Source: Actinomyces oricola
GTDB taxonomy: Bacteria; Actinomycetota; Actinomycetes; Actinomycetales; Actinomycetaceae
Direction of reading: 5' to 3'
Length of the DNA stretch: 64,000 nt
Assembly: GCF_004104015.1 (NCBI RefSeq)
Contig: NZ_RYFV01000010.1
Coordinates: forward strand, 22,894 to 86,893
Shown here: positions 1 through 9,450 of the stretch, piece after piece
Position numbering within the stretch: the stretch's first letter is position 1
Layout of the letters: each line of letters starts with the position of its first letter
Program-made: the position numbers and the translations under genes
Notes under the pieces: generated by a model
The model's input: the letters and a program-made list of their open reading frames with translations, nothing else
What the model was told of the DNA's origin: nothing
Databases searched by the model: none

Positions 1-315
1 CGAGCTGAAGGGCTCGTTGTGCGCCCACAGGTTCCGGGTCTCCCGCAGCTCGGACGCGAAGCCCTGCTGGGCGCGGGAGAGCACGTCCTTGAAGTGGTAG
101 CCCTGCTCCGTGATGGCGCGAAGCTGCACCTGAACGTCGTGTTTCGTCATCGTGCGCAGCGGGCCGCCCCGGCGCTGGGCGTCTTCCTTCGCCCACGCGG
201 CAGGCCAGTCAGGGGTCTTGTAGGCGCGCGTCATGACCTCATCGACCTCGTCGAGCAGCCCTTCGGAGAGCAGGTCGAACGCTTTGCCCACTCGATCTCG
301 GTTGTTCATCGCCAT
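1..315 (-). CDS. Swt1-like HEPN-domain protein, 3' part outside window
   Basis: Partial gene of which only the first 105 codons are in the window. The protein starts MAMNNRDRVGKAFDLL and continues with a helical stretch ending in ETRNLWAHNEPFSS. An R-N-x-W-A-H-N type motif late in the stretch is what HEPN and Swt1-like domains show around the RxxxxH active site. The start at 315 is chosen because AGGAGA lies about 8 bases upstream. It follows the DUF1016 gene by 64 bases in the same direction, so it is probably the last visible gene of the defence operon. In related loci such an N-terminal domain is often fused to a DUF499 ATPase, but that part is not visible here. The family assignment is an inference from a short fragment. 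Confidence 0.6.
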   Translation of the reverse strand, partial: MAMNNRDRVGKAFDLLSEGLLDEVDEVMTRAYKTPDWPAAWAKEDAQRRGGPLRTMTKHDVQVQLRAITEQGYHFKDVLSRAQQGFASELRETRNLWAHNEPFSS

Positions 316-379
316 CGCTGTCTCCTATCACCTACTACCTACGACTGTCGTGGGCACGCCCCACAGCGGCCAATCCCTG

Positions 380-1498
380 CTACTCATCACCGTTGTCGTC
401 TCCGCCTGCTGCGAGCTGTCTACGAGCGAGCCGTTCTTGGGCCTCTCGGTAGATTTCCCTGATCTTGGCCTCAAGCTCGGCCTTTGGCGGCAGTGCCGTC
501 CAGTACTCCGCGACGACGATCCCGTCCTTGTGCATCTCCAGCAGCTCGATCTGGTCGCGGCTCGCCGCGGTACACAGGATCAGACCGATCGGTGGGTTCT
601 CATCCGCCTGACGCTCGTGCCGATCCAGCCACTTGAGATAGAAGTTCATCTGCCCCTGGTAGCTCGGCTTGAACTTGCCGACCTTCAACTCCACGGCGAT
701 CAACCGGCGCAGCGGTCGCGAGTAGAACAGCAAGTCGAGGTAGTAGTCATCGCCGTCGAACGTCATGCGCTTCTGCCGTCCAACGAACGCCCACCCGCGC
801 CCCACCTCTAGCAGGAAGGACTCCATGTCACGGCGGAGCGCGGCTTCGAGGTCCCGCTCCAAGAAGGTGTCGGCAAGCCCCAGCATGTCCAACAGCATCG
901 GATCGCGGAAGGCATCGAGTGGCACCGCCGATCCCTCTGGAATCTGCGAGTCAGCGATCTCCCGACGCTCGAAGGCTTTGCGCTCGATGGCCCGGCGCAG
1001 ATCGCGAACACCGAGTCGGCGCTCGATGGTCTCCTTCACATAGAACGCTCTCGCCTCGGGACTCGACACTGGCAACAGTGTCTTGAAGTGGGTCCAGCTA
1101 ACTTGTCGCCCCAGTGAGGCGACAAGTTCGGCGTCCGGGAAGGCCTGCGAGAACTGAACCATCCGGTAGAGGTTGGCCCGCTCGAAACCTCGACCGTACC
1201 GAGCGGTCAGTTGTCGCCCCAGTGAGGCGATAACTTCCTGGTCGTGCCCGGCACGGTCTTCGTGAAGCACGGCCACGTCGATCACCCGCCCGATGTACCA
1301 GTTCCGCAGTGTCAGGGTCGCGTTCACCTGCGCGGCCGCGAAGGACTGCGCTTGATCGATCAGCGCAGACACCCGCTCCACGAGATCGCCACCTTCGGCG
1401 CTGACGGACTCCGCGATGGCACGGAACGGAGAAAGACCATCGTCAGATTGGTGCCTCACCGTGGCACCAATCTGGGCTTCGTCCGGGTTATGAGCCAT
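380..1498 (-). CDS. DUF1016 (YhcG-type) PDDEXK nuclease-domain protein
   Basis: A 372-residue protein with the two-part layout of the YhcG/DUF1016 family. The N-terminal helical domain contains a typical LRNWYIGRVI segment, and the C-terminal PDDEXK nuclease-like domain has YYLDLLFYSRPLRRLIAVEL followed by KVGKFKPSYQGQMNFYL. The D...ELK plus Q pattern is the expected metal-binding core at about residues 270-300. Such proteins are frequent in bacterial defence islands. The gene starts 3 bases after the methyltransferase stop, so it is translationally coupled to it. A purine-rich GAGGACGAGGA stretch inside the end of that gene serves as ribosome-binding site. Its place between a methyltransferase and a HEPN protein suggests a nuclease partner in restriction. 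Confidence 0.85.
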   Translation of the reverse strand: MAHNPDEAQIGATVRHQSDDGLSPFRAIAESVSAEGGDLVERVSALIDQAQSFAAAQVNATLTLRNWYIGRVIDVAVLHEDRAGHDQEVIASLGRQLTARYGRGFERANLYRMVQFSQAFPDAELVASLGRQVSWTHFKTLLPVSSPEARAFYVKETIERRLGVRDLRRAIERKAFERREIADSQIPEGSAVPLDAFRDPMLLDMLGLADTFLERDLEAALRRDMESFLLEVGRGWAFVGRQKRMTFDGDDYYLDLLFYSRPLRRLIAVELKVGKFKPSYQGQMNFYLKWLDRHERQADENPPIGLILCTAASRDQIELLEMHKDGIVVAEYWTALPPKAELEAKIREIYREAQERLARRQLAAGGDDNGDE

Positions 1499-1501
1499 GC
1501 C

Positions 1502-4330
1502 CTAATCCTCGTCCTCGTCGAAGTCGAACTCCTGCTGCGACGAACGCGGCGTCGCGGCGAACTTGCGTGCCTGCTCGTTCACGTCGCCCCAGGCGCTCAC
1601 CAGACCGTTGAAGAGGATCGCGTCCTTCGTGTCCTTCTTCTTCTCTGCCTCGTGGAACAGCAGGAAGCCCAGCTCCTTGACCGCATCCAGGTTCACGCGC
1701 GTCTGCACCGACGGCAGCAACTCCGCCACCTTGTCGGCACCATCCTTCGCCATCACCGCAGCCAGACGAACAGTGGCTTCCCAGACGCTGACGCGTTCGT
1801 CGGCTGCAACGTCCCACCGGTCTTCCATCTGGGACGGCGAGAGCAGGCGGGCCTTTCCTCCCTTTGCCTCAAAGATGCCGCCGCGTTCAAGAGCACCAAT
1901 GGACGTGTCTGAAGAACGGGCGAGTTGGTCGGCTACCCCGGAACTCTCCTGATCCCAACCGAACTGCCGATACCACTTGACAGCGAACCGCGTATCAGGA
2001 TCGAAGTCAGACTCTTGCTCTCCAAGCACTTCGTCCAGGGTGGCGTTGATAAGCAGAAGTGCGTCCCGCACGCTCATGTCGGACCCATCTGCCTCCCGCA
2101 CGCGGGCATAGCGGGAGAACACGGAGATGCCAGGGCCGATTGCTGCCTGTGCAAGATCAACCGGAGCGATGGTTCCTTGCATGAGTTTCCGCAACGCGTC
2201 GGGAAGCTCGGCCTTGAGTGTGCTGACGAATGCGCGACGGGAGATCGCTTCTGCGTTCGTGGGTCGTGGCCGACAGGCCAGCAGGATTGACGACGCCAGT
2301 GCATTGCTGCGTTGCGATCGGGGTCTATTGGCAAGTTCGCTCCGCATCGGCCAGGTCGCGGAAATCTCCCATCCTGCCTCGATGAGGCCCGTAAGCACCG
2401 TGTGCCAGCCGGTCGAAGTCGCGCCGTCTGCCTTCGCGTCCTGTTGCTTATAGGCGTAGTAGACGGTCATCGGTGCCGAAGTGTCGGCCGTCTCGCGAAT
2501 CCGAGAGAATACCCCGTTGAACCCGTGGACGAAGAACTTCTCGGCACCTTCCTTTCCCCCGTGTCGATGCGGGTTAGCGACTAGCTCTTGGGACTTAGGA
2601 GCGAGCATTGTTCCAAACGTCGACGGGAGAACATCGCCCACACTCCTGCGCAGCCAAACATAGAAGTAGTCGGCCAGATCGGCATATCCGATGTAGTCGT
2701 AGTACGGCGGATCCGTTGAGACTACAGAGCCGGTATAGTCGCGCGTCGCCGCGTCGGCTATACGCGCCTCCCCTGATCCTGAAGCAGGAAGTCGCTCAAG
2801 CGCCTTCGCGACCCACTCCAGTTGACCAAGGAAGTTACCCGAAGACGAAGAAAAAGGGTTCACCTCGACGTACGACCAGATCATCGAAATTGCCTGACGC
2901 GTAAACAAATGCGTGGCGGAGTCGCGCGAGGAATCCCACGTTGCGAACGAGTTCGAGTAGTCAGTGAAACGGCTGATGCCCAAAGCCAGATAGATTGCCA
3001 CAGCGTCCGCGTACGCGACCGCCCCGTGGCCCCCAGATTCGAGAGTTGAACCCTCGTCCATGCCCCGCGCCAGCGCATCGTTCAAGACTCGTTCGCGCAC
3101 CACAGCAACGAGATCACTCAGAGTGAGGAGCGTCCTCAACTGACGATTCGTGAAGAGGTCCGACCAGTTCTGAAAGCCGTACGGTCCGATCCTGAAACCA
3201 AGAGCCTTGTCCGGCAGTGGCACAGCACAAGCTGGATCGTCGGGACGCTCCACTTGCGCCGCAGCCTCATGGGCCTCGGTGGGGCTCAGGTACAGCCTGC
3301 CTCTCTTGGCTTCCGCCACGATGGCAACGAGTGCAGCACCCATCCGGCCCGCTGACGCTTCCCTTCGAATATAAGGAAACTCGATCGCTGTCCCATCGCC
3401 GACCGACGTGGCTCCAGTACTAGTTATGGTGCCGTCTGGGCTGGACTCATGCGGCTTTCCACTGACGACTTCATAGTGGACCGAACCGTTCTCGACCGAC
3501 GCCCTTACGAAGAACTCCGCTCCCTTCTTCTTGCTGAGCCACCATGTGTTGATGAGAGGCGTCTCAATAGGGTTCGCGGGATTGGGGTTTGCGACGGTGC
3601 GAGCCCACTTCCAGGCCAATACAGTGTGCTGAGTACCGCCCGGAGCGGTTACCGTGGGGTACAGGTCACCCACCTGCTTGAAAGCCTCATCTCGCAGCCA
3701 CTCGCCGTAGCGGCGGACGTCCTCAGCAAGGCCTTCCGCCCCGTTCCATCCCGTCATTTGATTCTTAGCTTGCGGGTTGACTGGAGACAGACCGCTAAAT
3801 CTCGGCGGGATGTCAACTAGCGCCTTGTTGAGGAGGACGGCCACCGGGTTGAGGTCGGAAGCCTCGGCAGACAGACCCAACCGCTGAGCTTCCAGAGGTA
3901 TCGAGCCACCACCCGCGAACGGATCCAGGATGGTCGGTAGAACCCCGCCGTTCGAGGCCCGGATTTCCTTCCGCGCTGCGTCGAGTAGTTCTCGATCGTT
4001 CGAGTTCTCCCACGAGACGAGCTGGGACAACAGTCCGTGAAGGCGAGCGCGTTCAAGGTCTTGGTCGGCAACGGAAGGGAACAAGTCAGGCCGCGAGGAC
4101 GGGTCATCGACGAGTTGCGCGAACAGCACAGCCCGCGCTGTTGCCAGCGGCTTGCGCGACCACCAAAGGTGCAGAGTCGATGGGTGCCCATGTCGGATGG
4201 ACTTTTCACGTGCAGAAGCACCGTTGATTGTTTCGAGTGGCAGCGAGACTTCGATGAGCTTCTTCTTGGGTGCGTCGGTCACGGTACTTCTCTCGCTAGC
4301 GCTGGTCTGGTTGTCGGTGGTGTGGGTCAT
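1502..4330 (-). CDS. DUF1156 DNA adenine methyltransferase
   Basis: A 942-residue protein. The N-terminal DUF1156 region has the typical HPSTLHLWWSRKPLATARAV stretch (about residues 48-67). Methyltransferase motif I is ILDPFAGGGSIPLEAQRLG (about residues 136-154), and the catalytic motif IV is TDPPYYDYIGYADL (about residue 520). DPPY marks an amino-methyltransferase, most likely N6-adenine. The start overlaps the helicase stop as ATGA, and GGAGG lies about 9 bases upstream. DUF1156 methylases are known partners of DUF499 ATPases and helicases in anti-phage loci, so self-marking of host DNA is the likely role. The target sequence cannot be read from the gene. Confidence 0.9.
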   Translation of the reverse strand: MTHTTDNQTSASERSTVTDAPKKKLIEVSLPLETINGASAREKSIRHGHPSTLHLWWSRKPLATARAVLFAQLVDDPSSRPDLFPSVADQDLERARLHGLLSQLVSWENSNDRELLDAARKEIRASNGGVLPTILDPFAGGGSIPLEAQRLGLSAEASDLNPVAVLLNKALVDIPPRFSGLSPVNPQAKNQMTGWNGAEGLAEDVRRYGEWLRDEAFKQVGDLYPTVTAPGGTQHTVLAWKWARTVANPNPANPIETPLINTWWLSKKKGAEFFVRASVENGSVHYEVVSGKPHESSPDGTITSTGATSVGDGTAIEFPYIRREASAGRMGAALVAIVAEAKRGRLYLSPTEAHEAAAQVERPDDPACAVPLPDKALGFRIGPYGFQNWSDLFTNRQLRTLLTLSDLVAVVRERVLNDALARGMDEGSTLESGGHGAVAYADAVAIYLALGISRFTDYSNSFATWDSSRDSATHLFTRQAISMIWSYVEVNPFSSSSGNFLGQLEWVAKALERLPASGSGEARIADAATRDYTGSVVSTDPPYYDYIGYADLADYFYVWLRRSVGDVLPSTFGTMLAPKSQELVANPHRHGGKEGAEKFFVHGFNGVFSRIRETADTSAPMTVYYAYKQQDAKADGATSTGWHTVLTGLIEAGWEISATWPMRSELANRPRSQRSNALASSILLACRPRPTNAEAISRRAFVSTLKAELPDALRKLMQGTIAPVDLAQAAIGPGISVFSRYARVREADGSDMSVRDALLLINATLDEVLGEQESDFDPDTRFAVKWYRQFGWDQESSGVADQLARSSDTSIGALERGGIFEAKGGKARLLSPSQMEDRWDVAADERVSVWEATVRLAAVMAKDGADKVAELLPSVQTRVNLDAVKELGFLLFHEAEKKKDTKDAILFNGLVSAWGDVNEQARKFAATPRSSQQEFDFDEDED

Positions 4331-7300
4331 CGCGGTGGTCCTCCGCGTTCCCAGTAGTCGCGCCAGACCTCGTTGTAGGAACGAGTGGTGGCGGATGGTT
4401 CGAGGTGGGTGAAGGCGTCGCTGACGTAGCGCAGCTGATCTTGCTCCGGGCCGCTGGTGGATACTTCGACCAGGGCTAGCCGGTGTCTGTCTCCCTGGGT
4501 CTGGGCGAAGGTGATTTCGTTGGTGGTGATCGTGAAGGTGTCGGAGCCTTCGATCCGGCCTTTGACCTCGATGTAGTGGACGAAGCCTTGGCTGTCGGTG
4601 GACTGGATGTCGTAGCCGGGGTTGTTGCGCGGCATCTCGACCGGCTCTCGTCCGAGCGCACGTTCAGCGGCGAGCACGGCGTCGACGGCGCGGCGTTCGA
4701 CTTCCTCGGTCTGCCGAGCGAAGGTCTGCGGCGCGGGGGCTTCGTCTGTGGCGAGGATGTCGCTGGGGATGACGAGTGCGGCACCACGGATCACGGCAGG
4801 TACGGCAACAAGGTTGGTGGCCTCGTCGAGTTGTTCGAGCCGGTGGTTCAGTCGTTCGTCGAGCTGGCGTGCGCGGACGAGTGCGGTCTCGGCGCGGAGT
4901 CTGCCGACGGTTCCTGCGCGTTCGAGTGCTTCGAGTCGGTTGTGTTCGCGGTCCCAGTGGTTGATTTCGGCCAGCAGCCGATCCTTCACCTGCGCCCGAG
5001 TTCGCGCCGTTTCGATGTCGAGTCGGGTTTTGATCTCGTCCATGCGGGGCTGGAGCCCTTCACGGTAGGCCCAGGCGCGCACGATCTTCTCGTGGTGCTG
5101 CCGCGCCCAGTCACTGCTGACGATTTCGGTGATCGTTTCTGCCTCCCCGGGTTCGGGGCGGTCGTAGTCGAGATAGGGCGGGGCGGCGGAGACGGTGACG
5201 GTGCCGTCTTGTTCGAGGAGGGGGTAGTCGAAGTGGTGGGAGACGGTATCGGCGTCGGCTGCGGTGTTCTCGATGCGCTGCTCGACGCTGAACATCAGCA
5301 TTGGCGCGTTGGTCTGCTTGGTGCGGCGGTCAACGAGCACCGTGCCTTGCTTGAGGGTGGGGCCGAGGTCATCGATGGTCGCTTCGATCACGGCATGCAG
5401 TAGCGGGTGCCCGGGTGCGATGAGGGAGGCGTCGGCGAGCCCGTCGGGGTGCATGCGCGCGAGCTCGAAGGTGATGCGCTCGTACTGCTCGGCGACGGGT
5501 GCCCACCGATTGAGGCGACGCGCGGTGTCGATCACGCGGGCGGGGACGCGGGTGATCTCGTAGCGGCCCTTCTCGCGCTTGCGGATGCGTCCGCCGAGTC
5601 GTGTGAGCGCGGGGATGAAGAAGGCGGCGATGTAGCCGGGTTGGAGTCGACGTTCGCGCGCTTTCTCCATTCGTGCCCGGACCTCGTCGAGGTTGAGTGC
5701 GCTGAACATTTCGGGGTGGAGTGCTCGTTCGGCGAGCATCTCATCGAGTCCGTGGGAGACTCCGGCGTCGATGATGCGGTCGAGTTTGGCCTTGACTTGG
5801 GGCTGGTCGCCGTAGCGGATTGCCTCGATCAGCAGGTCGCGCAGTGAGCGTTCTTGGAAGGCGTCGGCGTCGCCGAGCACGTTGAACAGGTTGCCGTTGT
5901 AGGCGATCGACATCTGGTCGATCTTCGCCAGCAGCCGGGTGAACACGTCGCCCTCGCGGGTGTCTCGGGCGACCATGTTCCACAGGTGGCAGACTTCGCG
6001 CTGGCCGATGCGGTGGATGCGTCCGAAGCGCTGCTCGATGCGGTTTGGGTTCCACGGCAGGTCGTAGTTCACCATCAGGTGCGCGCGTTGAAGGTTCAGT
6101 CCTTCACCGGCGGCGTCGGTGGCGAGCAGGACCACGGTGTCGGGGTTGTGGGTGAAGCGTTCGCGGGCGAGCTTGCGATCCTCGCGGCGGGTGCCGCCGT
6201 GGATCGTGATGACCGAGTCCGCGCGCCCGAACTGAGCGGTGATCTTGGCGTGCAGGTAGTCGAGCGTGTCGCGGTGCTCGGTGAAGATGATGATCTTGCG
6301 CGCGTCGCCGGAACCGTCGTGGGTGAGGAGCTGCTCGTCGAGGATGGTGCGGAGCTGCACCCACTTCTTGTCGTCGTCTTGCAGCCGGACGCGGCGGGCG
6401 ACCTTGATGAGGTCTTCGAGGATCGCGATCTCCGCCCGCAGCTCGGGGATCGTCTGCGCCGCGGTCGCGAGATCGACAACCTGGTCGGCTTGTTCCTCCC
6501 ACTGGGCGCGTTCTTCGTCGGTGGTCTCCTCGTCGAAGTCCTCGAAGTCTTCAATCGAGAAGGCCGGGAGCGCGGCATCATCAACTGGCAGGTGGGCGAT
6601 GGTCCCGGTCAGGCGGGCCGTCTCGGTGACGCGCTGCATGTCGCGCAGTTTCGTGTCGAGGCGCTGTTGGCGTCGTTCCAGTGACCGCAGGATTGCTTCG
6701 GGGCTGGATGCCAGGCGTCGCTGGAGCACGGTGAGCGCGAAGCCGACGTTGTTGCCGCGCTTCTTGTCGCCCGCCTGAGCGATCCGCTCGGCTCGTCCCA
6801 TCTCGGTGCGGACGTAGTCGGTGACCAGTTCATAGAGTTCCCGCTCGGCAGGGCTGAGCTCGTATTCGACGGTGTAGGCCTTGCGTTCGGGGAACAGTGG
6901 CTTGCCCTCGAAGGTGAGCAGGTCTTCCTTCACCATGCGGCGCATCAGGCCGTGGGTGTCGGTGCGGTGCACGCCTTGGCGGTACTGGCCCTCGAAGCGG
7001 TCGCGGTCCAGCAGCGACATGAACAGTTGGAAGTCCTCTTCCTTACCCGCGTGCGGGGTCGCGGTCATCAACAGGAAGTTGTGCGCAGTCTCGGCCAGCA
7101 GGCGTCCGAGTTTGAACCGTCTGGTCTCATCGACCTCGCCCGCCCACGACGAGTAGTGCGCCGACATGCGATGCGCTTCGTCCACGACGGCGACATCCCA
7201 GGTGACCTCGCTGAGCTGCTCGATCAGGTCTTCGCTGCGCGAGAGCTGGTCCATGCGGGCGATTAGGAACGGGTGCTCGGCGAAGACGTTGCGGCCCTGG

Positions 7301-7896
7301 GCGTCATCGACCATCTGGCGGCTGAACACCTCGAAGCGCAGGTCGAACTTCTGCGACAGTTCTTCCCGCCACTGTTCGACCAGCCCACCGGGAGCGACGA
7401 TGATCGCGCGCTCGCAGTCCGAGCGCAGGATCAGCTCCTTCAGGTACAGGCCGGCCATGATCGTCTTGCCCGCGCCGGGATCGTCCGCGAGCAGGAACCG
7501 CAGCGGGATGCGCGGCAGCAGCTCCTCGTAGACCGCGCGAATCTGGTGCGGCAGCGGGTCAACGTCGGAGCTGTTGACCGCGACCATCGGGTCGTACAGG
7601 GCTGCGTACTTGATGCGCAGGGCCTCGGCCGCGAGCCGGAACTCGTCCGGGTCTGCGTCGTAGGCCGGAGCAGAGTCGAAGTCGCCCGCGATCTCGAAGC
7701 GCGCCGCGTCGGCATCGGTGATTGCGCGGGCTCCACTGCGGCCGGAATCGTCTCGGTAGAAGACCTCGAACAGTCCGGCGTCGATGGGGTCGATGGCGAT
7801 CAGCGTGACGGTCTGGCCCGGCACCAGGCCTCGGAGGCGCTGGCCCGCGCGCAGGGTTGCGAGCGTCAACGTCTCGTCGGTTGTTGCTTCTGTCAC
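4327..7896 (-). CDS. SNF2/DEAD-type helicase with C-terminal DUF3883 domain
   Basis: A 1189-residue ATP-dependent helicase or translocase. Walker A is LADDPGAGKT (about residue 140), the DEAH box is VVDEAHRMS (about 240), followed by LLMTATPH. The C-terminal helicase lobe shows GEGLNLQRAHLMVNYDLPWN and RIEQRFGRIHRIGQ. The last 120 residues carry a DUF3883-type nuclease-like fold (NNPGYDIQS, then IEVKGR). I chose the GTG at 7896 because AAGGAGG sits 6 bases upstream; an in-frame ATG at 7953 has no such site. It resembles the helicases of DISARM- and BREX-like loci. It heads the leftward operon with the methyltransferase, nuclease and HEPN protein, and probably supplies the motor for restriction. 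Confidence 0.88.
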   Translation of the reverse strand: MTEATTDETLTLATLRAGQRLRGLVPGQTVTLIAIDPIDAGLFEVFYRDDSGRSGARAITDADAARFEIAGDFDSAPAYDADPDEFRLAAEALRIKYAALYDPMVAVNSSDVDPLPHQIRAVYEELLPRIPLRFLLADDPGAGKTIMAGLYLKELILRSDCERAIIVAPGGLVEQWREELSQKFDLRFEVFSRQMVDDAQGRNVFAEHPFLIARMDQLSRSEDLIEQLSEVTWDVAVVDEAHRMSAHYSSWAGEVDETRRFKLGRLLAETAHNFLLMTATPHAGKEEDFQLFMSLLDRDRFEGQYRQGVHRTDTHGLMRRMVKEDLLTFEGKPLFPERKAYTVEYELSPAERELYELVTDYVRTEMGRAERIAQAGDKKRGNNVGFALTVLQRRLASSPEAILRSLERRQQRLDTKLRDMQRVTETARLTGTIAHLPVDDAALPAFSIEDFEDFDEETTDEERAQWEEQADQVVDLATAAQTIPELRAEIAILEDLIKVARRVRLQDDDKKWVQLRTILDEQLLTHDGSGDARKIIIFTEHRDTLDYLHAKITAQFGRADSVITIHGGTRREDRKLARERFTHNPDTVVLLATDAAGEGLNLQRAHLMVNYDLPWNPNRIEQRFGRIHRIGQREVCHLWNMVARDTREGDVFTRLLAKIDQMSIAYNGNLFNVLGDADAFQERSLRDLLIEAIRYGDQPQVKAKLDRIIDAGVSHGLDEMLAERALHPEMFSALNLDEVRARMEKARERRLQPGYIAAFFIPALTRLGGRIRKREKGRYEITRVPARVIDTARRLNRWAPVAEQYERITFELARMHPDGLADASLIAPGHPLLHAVIEATIDDLGPTLKQGTVLVDRRTKQTNAPMLMFSVEQRIENTAADADTVSHHFDYPLLEQDGTVTVSAAPPYLDYDRPEPGEAETITEIVSSDWARQHHEKIVRAWAYREGLQPRMDEIKTRLDIETARTRAQVKDRLLAEINHWDREHNRLEALERAGTVGRLRAETALVRARQLDERLNHRLEQLDEATNLVAVPAVIRGAALVIPSDILATDEAPAPQTFARQTEEVERRAVDAVLAAERALGREPVEMPRNNPGYDIQSTDSQGFVHYIEVKGRIEGSDTFTITTNEITFAQTQGDRHRLALVEVSTSGPEQDQLRYVSDAFTHLEPSATTRSYNEVWRDYWERGGPPR

Positions 7897-7986
7897 GGGA
7901 TGCCTCCTTCCGGGTTTTGGGCAGTGGATCAGGATATGGGGTGCCACCGACAAAGTGTCAGCAGCGGCTCAAGTCGAGCGGAACGA

Positions 7987-8187
7987 TCACCCTGGCGGGG
8001 ATGGGTCGGAATCGGCGGCTGCGCCGCCTCGGCGTACCCAGTCGTCGATCTCGCTGGCTTGGAACTTCCAGAGGCGGCCGACCTTGTGGGCGGGCATGGC
8101 CTTCTCGGCGATCCAGGTGTAGACGGTGTCTTTGGTGACCCCGAGGTGGGCGGCGATGTCGTCTGCGGACAGCCACGGCTCAGCCAC
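7987..8187 (-). CDS. Excisionase-family helix-turn-helix protein
   Basis: A 66-residue protein beginning VAEPWLSADDIAAHLGVTKD. It has the compact winged-helix layout of excisionase/MerR-like proteins, with helix-turn-helix DIAAHLGVTKDTVYTWI and a following wing KVGRLWKFQ. The GTG at 8187 is preferred over an upstream in-frame start at 8229 because GGGAGGA lies 6 bases before it. It sits directly upstream of the helicase in the same direction with about 90 bases between them. It may regulate the defence operon, as similar small HTH proteins often do beside restriction loci. An excisionase role for the ICE is an alternative. Confidence 0.8.
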   Translation of the reverse strand: MAEPWLSADDIAAHLGVTKDTVYTWIAEKAMPAHKVGRLWKFQASEIDDWVRRGGAAADSDPSPPG

Positions 8188-8313
8188 GTTGGTCCTCCCT
8201 CGCACTCCGTGACCCGGGCGGGCCAACATCTTCCATCGTATCGGGAGTTGTGCCGCTTGAACTGGGTTTGTCCGGGCGTGGCCGAAGGAGACAGGTGCCG
8301 CGAGTCAAAGCGA

Positions 8314-9450
8314 TCAGGGTGAGGGTCGGCCACGGAGCCAGGCTGTCACTGCGGAGCGCCACCGCTCGGGATCAGAGTTCCATGCGAGCGTGTGGTCGGC
8401 ATCGAAGGTCTCCAGTGTCACGAGGTCGGGCCGTCGGTCGCGGAGTGCTTGCGAGAGCCGGATGGGTGCGGAGCTGTCCCTCGTGCCGTGAAGGATGAGA
8501 GTCGGGATCGCGAGGTCGGCGGCGCGAGTGATCCAGTCGAACTGGCGGAGCGGGACAGGCTCGGGCAGCCCGACCATGCGCGCGAGCGGGCCGGTGGTGA
8601 GCCAGGGGGTGGCGAAGTGGCTAGCTGCGGTTGGGAGTCCGCTGCGGGCGCAGTTGGCCTTGATGGTCTCGGTCCAGTCGAGGACGGGTGAGTCGAGGAC
8701 GAGTGCGGTGATGAGGCCGTCGTGGCGAGGTCGGGCGGCGAGTTGGAGGGCGATGGCGGCTCCCATTGACCAGCCGAAGAGGACGATCCGTTGGGCTCCT
8801 CGTCGGACGGTGTATCCGATGGCTTCGTCTACGTCTGCGGTCTCGGTGTGGCCGAGGGTTGATCGGCCGGTGCCGACGCGGGGGCCTTCGGTGGTGTTTC
8901 GGTAGGTGACGACGAGGGAGGTGTAGCCGAGTTCGGTGGCGACTTGGGCGCCGCGGAGGGTTCCGGCGCGGGTGCTGCCGAGTCCGTGGATGTGGATGGC
9001 CCATATGGAGGGGTCGCCGTCGATGCGCCAGGCCGGGCACGGGCCGGTGGGGGTGGTGATGGTGATGTCGCGTGCGTTGAGTCCGGCGTCGGGTGGGGTG
9101 GCGTAGTAGATGCCGCTCCACGAGGCACGGTGACCGGTCGCGAGTTTCAGCTCCAGCGAGGTGCCGGCGACGGTGCGGGCGATCCGGTGCGGCCCGCGGT
9201 CGGTCGCTTCTGCGGAGAGTCGTGCCCAGCCGCCGCGTTCGATCCAGAGGTTGTAGATGCCGTCGGTGGTGGTCTGCGGCGTGCGGTCGAGAACGATCTG
9301 CTGAGTCTCGTCGTCGTGTTCGATGTCGCGGATGGTGAGGTCGAAGATGCGCGGCTCGGCGGGTGCTGTGAGGCGTCGTGCGATGGCCCACCCAGCACCG
9401 AGTGCGCTGGCGGCGATGAGTCCGACTCCAAGAGTGACGGTGCGTTTCAT
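8314..9450 (-). CDS. Alpha/beta hydrolase with N-terminal membrane anchor
   Basis: A 378-residue protein with a single N-terminal hydrophobic segment (GVGLIAASALGAGWAIA), so it is probably anchored with its catalytic domain outside. The nucleophile elbow is GWSMG (Ser about 228). Asp in HGTRDSSAP (about 325) and His in DADHTLAWN (about 353) complete a plausible triad. The start overlaps the stop of the membrane-protein gene as ATGA. It is the last gene of a four-gene leftward operon with an XRE regulator, an ImmA-like protease and a multi-spanning membrane protein. The substrate is unknown; a role in making, degrading or releasing a signal would fit the context but is speculation. Confidence 0.85.
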   Translation of the reverse strand: MKRTVTLGVGLIAASALGAGWAIARRLTAPAEPRIFDLTIRDIEHDDETQQIVLDRTPQTTTDGIYNLWIERGGWARLSAEATDRGPHRIARTVAGTSLELKLATGHRASWSGIYYATPPDAGLNARDITITTPTGPCPAWRIDGDPSIWAIHIHGLGSTRAGTLRGAQVATELGYTSLVVTYRNTTEGPRVGTGRSTLGHTETADVDEAIGYTVRRGAQRIVLFGWSMGAAIALQLAARPRHDGLITALVLDSPVLDWTETIKANCARSGLPTAASHFATPWLTTGPLARMVGLPEPVPLRQFDWITRAADLAIPTLILHGTRDSSAPIRLSQALRDRRPDLVTLETFDADHTLAWNSDPERWRSAVTAWLRGRPSP

